Source: Cryptomeria japonica
Taxonomy: Eukaryota > Streptophyta > Pinopsida > Cupressales > Cupressaceae
Assembly (NCBI RefSeq): GCF_030272615.1
Contig: NC_081412.1
Location: 666,048,352-666,112,351, forward strand
Reading direction: 5' to 3'
DNA: 64,000 nt
A program made the position numbers and the translations under genes. Each line of letters begins with the position of its first letter. Position 1 is the first letter of the stretch. This document shows, piece after piece, positions 12,001 to 24,000 of the stretch. The notes under the pieces were generated by a model that was not told where the DNA came from, did not search any database, and saw only the letters and a program-made list of their open reading frames with translations.

Positions 12001-15000
12001 ACGCAAACCCCAGGATTAGGATTGGCTGGGACGTAGCCCTCAGCAATCTTTGGCACCGGACTTATAAGGCATTGTGCGTGGTGATTAAGGACAGAGGCAT
12101 CAATTCTCAGTAGGGTTTCAGCGTAGCCTACCATCTTTCCAGTGGAGACGTGGTTCATTGCAGCTGGAGGAATGCCATTTGCAGCAAATACACCACGTGG
12201 TGTATAGGGTATTGCTTGTATTCACTGCCAGTGTATGTGGGGTTGGAGAACATTCTTCATCTTCCAGTTTGACTTCGAATTTGTATGAGAGCTTGGGAAA
12301 TACATTGGATTCATTGTTTGGCTTTGTAATTCAGACAAATCTGCCTGGTACGATTTGCAATAATTCTGACTTTTGCTGTATACCTCATTTATTTCAGTAT
12401 TGCTTCATATTTGCTGTTATCTATTCCTTCCTATGCTATAAAACAATCAAAAACACAAAAACAAACAACCCTTTCTGCACTTCTGTCTAGTTCTATAAGA
12501 AAAACTTAAATAAACAGGAAAACAAAATAAAAAATAAAAAATTACAGCAGGTTAACAGCAAAGATCTATCCAGGATCTTTCAGTGGTATCAGAGCCATGT
12601 ATTCTGCCAGCCTGTGGGGTTAATCAGATTTTATTTCTATGCATTCGGGTAGAGCGGATATAAATAGGTATTACACACGCAGAAGAGCTCAGTACGAGCG
12701 TGAGTTTGGGATAGAACAGGCTCCAGTCATGGCTGAGGAACAGGTGGGCGGCAGAAGAAATCAGGATGAGGAAGAGGGAGAGATGATGAGGACTCTTATC
12801 ACTACTCAGCCCAGGATCGCCCAGGCATTAGATAGGTTACAAGATACCTTGGATCGTTTGGATATGGATGGACACAGAGGTAGGCGTGGTAGGTCACCTT
12901 CAGTGGCTGGTAGTCACAGCAGCCATCAGTCCCAATCTTCAGTTGGGAGTTCCCATCATTCCAGCAGGAGGCACCGCCATCGTACACCTACTACGAATAG
13001 GCCATTGCTTCCTCAGTTCATACCAGGTGAACAACCAGCACAAGTGGAACCACCGAAGGTTGGGTTCCAAGAGTCAGTTTTAGCAGCCACAGCTGAGTGG
13101 AGAGCTCTACCCCCTGAGGTTAGGGACGTTTTCCCTCTTCCCCAGTATTGTGCATAGCGTAGAGATACAACCAGGTTCAGGGGAGATCGTGGTAATAGAC
13201 CACACCAGGAGCAGCAGAATTATGATTTGAATAGAGCTACTGGGAAGATTACATTGGCCCCATATAATGGCACATGAGACACTAGCGCACGGGCGTGGGT
13301 CCACAAGCTGGACATATATCTTTCATTGAGGCCCATGCCTGAGCGTGAGGCTATTCAGTTTGCTGTATTGCATTTAGAGGGGATTGCCTATGATTGGTGG
13401 CACCATGGATTGATCACCCAGGATCACACCTTAGTTCACTCCTATACTGAGTTCACTGAGCGTCTCATTGCACGGTTTGACCGTAAGGATACAGAACTTT
13501 ATTACAGGGAGTTGGCTCACCTTAGACAAACCGGTCATGCAGAAGCCTATATTAATGAGTTCCAACGTATTGCAGTGATGGTACCGGATATGCCCCAGAG
13601 ACGTAGTGTGATGTTGTTCATTGAGGGCTTGCAGGATAGGCTAAAGGGACTAGTGCATGCTTTCCAACCAGCAACTCTTAAGGAGGCTATTGAGGTGACA
13701 TTGAGACTAGATACTGTTCCCACTTCTTATCAAGCAGATAAGAAACCATTTAGAGATTCACGGCCTGCACAGAAGGCCAATACGTCCCAGAACAAAGAAG
13801 GGACTTCAGCGAAAACCCCTTGGATGAATCAGGAAACGAGGAATGAATTGAGGAGGAAAAAGTTATGTTTTTCCTGCAAGGAACCTTGGGAACCAGGACA
13901 CCGTTGCATGGGTAAAGGAAAGGTTCATTTGATTGAGGTGACTTCTGAGTTAGGAGATGAGGAGGTTCTTGATACTGATATTGAGGATGATACAGAGGAT
14001 GTTGAGCAGGTTCAGACACAGTTGGAGCTAGACATCCCTGAGCCGTTGGCGTCAGCCAAAGTAGCTATGGCTACTCTCTCCAGTTATCCTAAGTTTCATG
14101 CCTTCCGGTTGAAAGGTACACTTAAGGGTAAGCGGGTCACCAGCTTGGTAGACACAGGTGCTACGCATAACTTTATTGATCAAAAATTAGTTGAGAGGCG
14201 TGGCTTGCAGTATGAGGAGTTTGGTGGTTTTGAAGTGAAGGTGGCAGATGGTGCAGTTTTGGGTTGCACCAAACGGATTCCACAGCTTAGTATTCAGATG
14301 GGGAATTATACTTTGACTGATGATTTTTATGTGCTTCCTATAGAGGATTATGATGTGGTTTTGGGCATGCAGTGGTTACAGGGTATTGGGCGTTACATTA
14401 TTGATCACCACCGTATGCAGTTGGAGTTTCTGTCTGGAGGGAAGAAAGTGATTTTGAGGGCAGCTTCAGATGGTGGACCTAGGGAAGTGACTTCTCGCAG
14501 GATGGAGACTATCCTCAGGCATAATGATGTACTCTAGGCTACGCATTGTTTGGTTAAGTCCAAAACACCCACACCCCAGGATGGCCGTGTGTTTCATGTG
14601 GACATTCAGTCAGTGATGGATCGTCATGGTAGAGTATTTGGTGATATACCTCTTGGAGTGCCACCAGATAGAGGTTTTGAGCATGGTATAGAGTTGGAGG
14701 AGGGAGCAAAGCCAGTGATTACTACCCCATATCGTCATCCTAGAGCTTATAAGGATGAAATTGAGAAAACAATTCATGAACTATTAGATATGGGTTTCAT
14801 TCGGCCGAGTTCTAGCCCGTTTGCTTCTTCCGTAGTGTTGGTTAAGAAGAAGGATGGGACTCTACGGATGTGTATTGATTACAGAGCCTTGAACAAGAAG
14901 ACAATAAAAAACAGATATCCTATTCCGCGCATAGATGAGTTGTTGGATGAGTTACATGGGGCTGTCTATTTCTCTAAGATTGATCTTCTATTCTCTAAGA

Positions 15001-18000
15001 TTGATCTTCGTTCAGGCTACCATCAGATTCGTGTACGCGCTGAGGATGTACACAAGACTGCTTTCCGTTGTCACTATGGGCATTATGAGTTCCTAGTAAT
15101 GCCTTTTGGCCTTACCAATGCACCAGCTACTTTCCAGTCCTGTATGAACCATATCTTCAACAAGCAGCTGAGGAAGTCGGTTCTAGTGTTCTTTGATGAT
15201 ATATTGATTTACAGTTGTACTTGGGAGGATCATCTCAGACATCTTGAGGAGGTACTTGGCATAATGGAGGATCAGTCTCTATTTGCTAAGCTTTCCAAAT
15301 GTGAGTTTGGATTGAGGGAGGTGTTATATTTGGGACATGTGATCAGTGCTGATGGAGTGAAGGTGCATGAGGAGAAGATTCAGGCAGTTCAGAATTGGCC
15401 CGTCCCTCAGAACATTACGGAGTTACGTGGATTCCTTGGATTGTGTGCTTATTATAGGAGATTTGTGAAGGGGTTCTCTCAGTTGGCAGCACCTTTGACA
15501 GATCTTACAAAAAAGGGGGCCTTCAAATGGACAGAACAAGCGCAGGGGGTCTTTGATAGACTCAAGGAGGTGATGAGCACTTGTCCTGTCTTGGCACTAC
15601 CTGATTTCTCGCAGCCCTTTGTTCTAGAGTGTGATGCCTCAGGATTTGGTATAGGAGCCGTGTTGATGCAGAACAAACATCCCATTGCCTATGAGAGCAG
15701 AAAGTTGCAAACTAATGAGAGGTTGTACTCTACCTACGACAAGGAAATGTTGGCTATCATGCATGCGTTAGCCAAATTCAGACAATATCTTGTTGGCAGC
15801 AAATTTGTGGTAAGAACTGATCACAACAGTCTGAAATACTTCATAAATCAAACAGAGCTTAATGATAGACAACAAAAATGGATTAGCAAAATTCAGGCTT
15901 ATGACTTCGATATCGAATTCATAAAGGGGAAGAATAATACTGTGGCTGATGCACTCTCTAGGAAACCTTCATTGGCTGCCCTTTGCTCATTGAGCGAGAT
16001 TTCAGCAGATTGGAAGGCTCAACTCTTAGTTGAGTATTCCAAGGATCAACATGCTTGTGAGATCATGGATGGTTTGATAGTGGATGACAGATATAGTGTG
16101 GTAGATGATATTATCTACTACAAGGGTAGGGTTTATCTTGTTCCGAGTTCTCAGTTGAAGGAACAAATTTTGCATGCTCTCCATGATACTCCTACAGCAG
16201 GACATCCAGGATATGGTAAGACTTACAGGGCGGTTCGTGAGAGATTCTCTTGGAAGGGTCTCAAAGATGATGTTTTACGCCATGTCCGTGAGTGTATGAC
16301 TTGTCAGCAGAACAAGTCGGAGCATACCTACCCAGCGGGGTTGTTGCAACCCTTACCTATACCGGAACAGAAGTGGACAGGGATCTCAATGGATTTCATT
16401 ACAGGTCTTCCTCGGGTTCAGGGGAAAGATTGTATTTATGTTGTTGTGGATAGGCTAACAAAGTATGCCCACTTCTTTCCCATTGCACTGGATTTCACAG
16501 CATCACAGGTGGCTGAGTTATTTTTCAGGGAGGTATTTAGACTCCATGGTCTTCCCAAGACCATTGTGAGTGACAGGGACAGCAGGTTCATGAGTTCCTT
16601 TTGGCAGGAACTTTTTAGGCTTACAGGCACTGAGTTGACACCTAGTACTAGTTACCACCCTCAAACTGATGGACAAACCGAGATAGTCAACAAGTGGGTT
16701 GAGGGATATTTGCGTAACTATGTGTCAGGGCAACAAAAAGCATGGGTACGTTGGTTGTATTTGGGTGAGTATTGTTATAATACCACTCACCATATGTCCA
16801 TTGGCATGACGCCTTTCAGAGCTCTCTATGGATATGAGGCATTATCTTTCACTGATTTGGCAGTTAGTGATAGTAGAGTTCCTTTGGCTCAGGATTGGTT
16901 ACAGGAGAACCAGGATGTCATGAGATCTCTCAGGGAGAATTTACAGCAGGCCCAGAATCAGCAAAAGATGTACGCAGACAGGCACAGGATTGAGAGAGCA
17001 TTTGAGGTGGATGATATGGTCTTTCTGCGCTTACAACCATATCGGCAGAGCACCCTAAAAAGGGGGGGAGCTGAGAAGCTCAAACCACGTTTTTATGGTC
17101 CATACAGGGTACTCAGGCGAGTGGGAGAGGTTGCATATGAGGTTGAGTTACCACCTGGCAGCAGGATTCATAATGTATTTCATGTATCTGGCCTGAAAAA
17201 GGCACTTGGACAGCATATTACAGTTTCACCCGAGTTACCTCCTATGGATGAGGAGGGTAAATTGATTTTGGTTCTTGATGAGATTCTTGAGGTGAGGGAA
17301 CGACGGCTGAGAAGCCGGGTGATTCGAGAGTATTTGGTTCGATGGAGAGATCTTCCCATAGAGGATGCCACCTAGGAAGGTGAGAGCATTTTACAGCATC
17401 CAGCATTACAGTTGCTTGTGGGCAAGCATCTCCGAGAGGGGAGGACTGTCATGTCCCCACTCTAGCTCAGTCTAGCAGAGACATGTGAGTCAGCTTATTA
17501 TGGGGTCTTGTAGGCTGACAGGGTTGGACAGAGACCCGGTTTGGTTATTCAGTGTTGGAGACTTGGTGTTCTAGCAGTTATTGATCAGTTGGGAGACATT
17601 CCTTGTTTTTAAGAGGCAGTTCCTACTTTTTAGGAGGTTTGATCATGCCCAAGGTTGGGTCTCCATGAGATGCCTCTTTGGGTTCAGTTTCAGAGAGATT
17701 GGGCTTGTTTCCTAAATTTTAGGAGCATCCCTAGATTTTAGGGATGAGACTACCAGTGAATCCTTGATTTCCGACTTCAGTCACAGACAGGTGACAGGAT
17801 GATTTTAGGGTTTGTAATGTCAGTTGGGCATTTTGTGGCTATTTGGGTTATATTTTTAATATTTCCTAAGTTAGCGTTTAATAATTAAATAAGGCTAAGT
17901 TGTTAGCCATTTTGGAGTAATAAGGGGATTTTTGGCCTCATCTGGATGCGCATCCTATTGTGTGATAGCTCGTTGGAAAGATCTTGAAATTCTTTAAATC

Positions 18001-21000
18001 TTTCTCTTTGGTCTCAGGGCAATTCAGTGAGCGGATTTCTGTCTATGGGGAAAAAGGTCATTTTCTAGTAACATGACCACTTTAAAATAAGAAATTATAA
18101 CATTTCCACTAGACCACGCCACTTGGAGACAATTAGGGTTCGATTTGCAATTGAGATGGGTTATAAGGGGATAGGAGCTTCATTCTATGATTATCTTTTG
18201 CATATTTGACAACTTGTATGAATTTGCTCTGGAGAGCGATTTCTAGACTGGGACGCAAACCCCAGGATTAGGATTGGCTGGGACGTAGCCCTCAGCAATC
18301 TTTGGCACCGGACTTATAAGGCATTGTGCGTGGTGATTAAGGACAGAGGCATCAATTCTCAGTAGGGTTTCAGCGTAGCCTACCATCTTTCCAGTGGAGA
18401 CGTGGTTCATTGCAGCTGGAGGAATGCCATTTGCAGCAAATACACCACGTGGTGTATAGGGTATTGCTTGTATTCACTGCCAGTGTATGTGGGGTTGGAG
18501 AACATTCTTCATCTTCCAGTTTGACTTCGAATTTGTATGAGAGCTTGGGAAATACATTGGATTCATTGTTTGGCTTTGTAATTCAGACAAATCTGCCTGG
18601 TACGATTTGCAATAATTCTGACTTTTGCTGTATACCTCATTTATTTCAGTATTGCTTCATATTTGCTGTTATCTATTCCTTCCTATGCTATAAAACAATC
18701 AAAAACACAAAAACAAACAACCCTTTCTGCACTTCTGTCTAGTTCTATAAGAAAAACTTAAATAAACAGGAAAACAAAATAAAAAATAAAAAATTACAGC
18801 AGGTTAACAGCAAAGATCTATCCGGGATCTTTCAATCTTCATTTTGAAATAATCTTTGTCTCCAAGAGGAATCCTCTTTGTTCGTTCTTCATTTGTGCTT
18901 GCCTGGAAGTATTCACCACCTTGCTGGATTTTGCCATTCCTACAAAATAAAATAATTAACATTAGATTCTTGACAAGAGATTTTTAGAAATCCACCAATG
19001 GAAGAATTCCATGTTGTTACTTCCAGACTTGGAATAAATATGAAAAACCTCCAAAAATAGGAACTTCTGGATGAAAATCACGCCCTAGCTGCTCTTCACT
19101 TTGCTCTTCCTTCAATTTCTCCAAAAACATGATGTGAAAAATTAAGTTTAGAACCTTGTTTAAATAGGAATTGTCCATCAAGTTGCTAAATTGTCAATGA
19201 GATAATTTTAGCAGTTGCATTAATTCATTCCAATCACACTTCATGTTTCCTTAATGAGAAAGAGACAACTTGTCATTCTTGACTACAAAAATAGGAACTT
19301 CCATAACCTCTTAAGTTATGCTCCATTAATGCGAAATATTCCATTTTGCATGTTGCCAACTTGTCTTTCACAAGATTCTTTCTATCATGGGCGTACAAGG
19401 GATATCTCGGAGGATTTTCTTGCCTTGGAGGAAATTTTATGATTTTTTCCATTCCTAAGGAATTTTTGAGCCCATATCAATCCTGGAGGAGGAAAATTCC
19501 TTGTGAAATTCTGGCATTTCATGTTTTGCGAATGATTGGGCGTGTTCTATCCTAAAGGAAGGAATTTTTTTGACTCAACCATTTTTTTCATTTTCCAAGA
19601 ATTATGTCCTGTCTGGAGTCTAGAGGAGAAGAATTTCCAGCGCAACCAATTTTTACTGATTTCCAGGAATCTTGCTTACATGGGGCACATTTGAGGCCTT
19701 ATGGAGGAATTTTGCTTGGGGGGGAAAATCCTCTCCTGCTCTTGGAATTTGTGCCATAGGAGCCCCCCTAGGTGCATTCTAGGGGTTAGGGAGGAATTTC
19801 CTCCTTAGGGCAGAATCCTCCCTACGTTGGGATTTGCACCCAAGGTAGGGGTTTGGGTGCTCTGGAAAGGTGAAGGAGAATTTTGGAAAATCTTCCTCCC
19901 CTAGAGAAATGCACTTTGGGTATGAGTCTGGGCACAATTTGTGCCTGAAGGAGGAATTTATGAGATTTTGAAGAATCTTCCCTCTCTTGGGAAATGCGCC
20001 CAAAGTGGATTTTCCATGCCTTGTTTACTTCGGGAAGGATTTACAGACAACCAAAATTTGATCACTTGCTTGTTCTTTTACTAATTTGGATTTAGAACTA
20101 GATGCTCAAGATCATTTTGCAATCAGTGCTTCACTAGTTGCCAAGGGTAGACCTTAAAAAATAGACTTACTAAAAGTAGTAAGTTCTTCCAAACACAAAA
20201 TTAGGCCAAATCGAGACACAATGAGACTTGCTAAAAATAGACACTGCTAATAATAGTAAGTTTGTTTAAATGCAAAATTAGGTCAATTCGGGCCACAATG
20301 AAATTTACTAAAAATACTAAATAGTAAAGACAAGTTTAGGCAACCCTATTCGAGCCAAAAGGAGTAACAGTTATTGTAATGACTAGGCATGTAATAATAA
20401 CGAGAAAGACAAAGACAAGTCACTAGTTGCTACAACCATGGCAAGTAGCACAAAGCAGAAAAAGCTAAGTTTCTAGTTCGGGTTCGAGCACGGGAACCCA
20501 GTTTGTGGGTTCAGGCAAACTTTGTTTTGCCCTTTGGATTTGTGGGTTGGGTTCGTCAATACATGAATATATATACACATTATATGCAAAAATTTAAAGA
20601 AATACACAAAATTATAAAACTAAATACATTTGATAGTATGATACTTCATTATTGATCAATGCCAAATGCCAATGGATAGTTCAGAATTGAATTGGAAGAT
20701 GGAACAATGCAAAATGGCAGAAGAAAAACATTTAATAGTATGCTACTTCATCATTGATCAATGCGTGAGGAAAACCCAACGATAGAAGGGGTGCTTTTAG
20801 TGTCATTTTAGAGTTTTTGGATGCAAAAAAGGTAAAAAATGTTTGTTTTTGTTATGTTTTGGTGCTCAGTGCCTTTGGATACGCTCGGGTTCATACCTGG
20901 CGAACCCAAACCCCTGGGTACATACCCTGGGTGAACCCAAACGAACCCGAACCCAAGTGAACCCAGTTCGGGTGCATGGACCAAAATAGGCGAACCAGAT

Positions 21001-24000
21001 AACTTAGGGAAAAAGCATAGACCCCACATTGCAGGTGGGAAATAGAGGAATGATGAACTAGTTACAGTTTACTCCATCACATGGGATAACCTGATTGAAA
21101 GTGAATGTAGAAGCTGGTGGGTGAACACCGAGGATGACGATCACATTTTGAAGAAGGCACTTCGGAACATGTCAGTTGACAAGGCCCTGTAGTTACTGTT
21201 TTTTCAACTCCAGGGAGTTCGAGCCTTACTTGAAGGCTATGGTAGTTCATTACAACCAGATGAGAAGGGAGTTTGTCATCACCTTTGATGGCTGCAAGGT
21301 CACCATCCAATAGAGGCTATTGGATTACTAGAGTGATGGGTATTTTGTCCACGAGATACCCTATGGGCAAACTAAAGAAGATAGATGGAGAGGAGGAAAT
21401 GTATATTCAGAGGGTATGTCGACAATATTTAATGCTAGAGGAATTGCAGAGCATACGGAGTTCAAGCGAACACAGGGGTTTGAAGAAACACTTCCTTGGC
21501 AATGCCAAGTGGAGGTGCATATTAGATTTATTAAATTGCCGCCTAATGGGTGCCAGGCGTCCATCTAATGTAGCCTTTTGTATAGCAAAGTACATGCTGA
21601 ACATTAATGTGGGGAGAATGTACAACTAGGTGAGAGGCTTGTCAAACTGGATTCATGAGTTCTTGAGCCTTCGACACAAGGCTTTTTATACAATGCGGCA
21701 TGCTATTGCCTTATTCCTGGACACAATCTATACACAAGTGCCAACTAACAAGTGGGGCAAGTTGCAACCGGACCGATAGATAGAGCCAGGGTGGCCTTCA
21801 ACGTTCCATTGGGCAAACCTGGATACACAGGTAGCAGAGGAAGAGACTCCCTTAGGTATGCTGCAACCAAAGAGGAGGAAGCGCCAACTTGGCAGCTCAA
21901 CAACCAGCAGTTCCTTGGTGAGCAATGGCGAGGTTGTGATCATTATAGTCTCGTCAAGTGAAGAGACTTCCCCTGGTGGTGCCAATACAAGTTCTAGAAA
22001 AGAAGAGGAGCTGGTAGAAGAAGGAACTATACTTGTGTGACCACTACCAGCATCGTGTCCCTTACCACCATTGTTGCCTAAGACAATTGCAGGAAGCAGT
22101 GCTATCACCTTTGCACCTACCATGCTCTTGCCACAACACACATAATAGCACCGAGCACATTGAGATTACCATGCCACAAGGTTTGAGAAGCCACACTATT
22201 GGGCATTGTGGTAGTGTTGTGACATATTCACACATCGCCCCATTGCAAATGGGGACCCCTGTTTTTTTTTTGCTTTCTGGGGTTTGCTTTCTAGGTGTTT
22301 AGGGTTTGTCTGTTAGTCTTTGCATTTTGAGTGTCGCCAGGGGGATCACTAGATAGCAGGCTTTGCTTGAGCCAGGGTTAGTCCACGGGGCCCCAGAATT
22401 AGGGTTTCTTTGAGAGTCTTCCTTAGGGCCTGGTTTTGCTCTTGTCGCTAATTGTGTCTTGCTTGGTGAGTGAGTATCATTCTTGAAGGTCCAAGCTAGG
22501 TCAAGTTGGTGAGTGATGAAGTTTGGAATGTCATCTTGATCTTCAAATACCCTAAAATTTGGCTGTCTGGAATGTCCTGATCCTGAAATTTGACTAAGTC
22601 TGGAAAACTGAAGAATCCTCCAAAAACTAGATTTTGCAATATGACTCCTGGAGGTCCGAAACCACTCTCAAACATCCTGGAAGTATATATGGAATATATA
22701 TTCCATACCTGAATCCTGACGGAGAGACCAAAATGTCAAATTTCTCCCCTGACCCTTCCAAAGGGTCCAAAGCGAATTTCGCTCCTGACCCTTCCAAAGG
22801 GTCCAGAGCGAAATTCTCCATGTGACATTCTACATTGCCCAAAGCCTAGAACTAACACATTCCCAAGCTTGAATGAAGGTAAAGCGCTTGTTTGAATGAA
22901 GAAATGTGAAAATGAAGTCAAGATCTTGACCAAGAATAGGGATTTCGCTCCTGACCCTTCCAAAGGGTCCAGAGCGAAAATCCTTGAAGAACTCAAATTC
23001 TCACTTATCAAGGCCAAATTTCTAGTTCATAAGGCATGTTTGAAGGTTTTTTTGAATGTTCTAGCCTTGTCAAGATTGAAAGATGCAAGATTTTGGCCTA
23101 AAGGAGAATTTCGCTCCTGACCCTTCCAAAGGGTCCAGAGCGAAATTCATCATAAATCCTATTTGTTGCCTTGAATGGACTAGAAACCTTGTTCCTAAGT
23201 TGGAAAATGATTCAATTTTGCCTCTTGAGGTGGCTTGAGGTTTGAAAAGTGAGCAATCTAGCCTAGAATGAGATTTTCGCTCCTGACCCTTCCAAAGGGT
23301 TCAGAGCGAAAATCTTCTTAAAGCTCATTTCCTCCTAAGTTTGGCTAATTTTTGATTTGCAGGGTATCTTGAAAAGAAAGATGGACATCTTGTAACCTTT
23401 GGAATGTTTGAAAGCATTGAAATATGAAGGATTTTGGACCAAAATGGAAATTTTGCTCCTGACCCTTCCAAAGGGTCCAGAGCGAAATTCCTAAAAACTC
23501 TTATTTTTGCATTGAAGAAAGTCAAGTTCTTGGTCTTTTATGGCGTGGATGGAAGGGAGATAGCTTGTCTTTGCCTCTTGAAGATGTTTTGAATTGGAAA
23601 AATGAAGAATCTAGCCCAAGTCAAGATTTTCGCTCTTGACCCTTCCAAAGGGTCTAGAGCGAAAATCTCTCTAAGAGACATTTCTTTCCTTGTTTGGCCA
23701 AATCTTGATGTCCAAGGCATGTTGAAGGAGAGAATTGACATGTTGAAATCCTTGGGGATGTTTGGAAGTTGTGAAAATGAAGGATTTTAGCCAGGAAAGG
23801 AATTTTCGCTCCTGACCCTTCCAAAGGGTCCAGAGCGAAATTCCTTATAAACCTACTTTTTGACCTTTCTTGGACATAAAATCTTGTTTCTAGGGCAATG
23901 AAAGATGAAATCCTACCTTGCAAAGAAGTTTCAAGTTGAAAAAATGATGATTTTTGGTCAAGAATGAGAATTTCGCTCTTGACCCTTCCAAAGGGTCCAG

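Larger units (their letters stand above)
11190..18839 (+). mobile_element. Young Ty3/gypsy (chromovirus-type) element with 5-bp target duplication
   Basis: The element proper is 11195-18834 (7640 bp), flanked by ATCTT at 11190-11194 and 18835-18839. Both LTRs are 1388 bp and differ at about five bases. PBS (12584), polypurine tract (about 17433-17445), Gag, protease, RT, RNase H, integrase and a chromodomain-like tail are in standard gypsy order, all in one frame but interrupted by four stop codons. It split an antisense pseudogene exon, whose halves lie directly on either side. Confidence 0.95.

Noticed and set aside
12158-12490. 110-codon ORF, identical at 18410-18742
   Set aside because: It is in both LTRs of a young element; identity follows from LTR copying. 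No motif or codon evidence for a protein.
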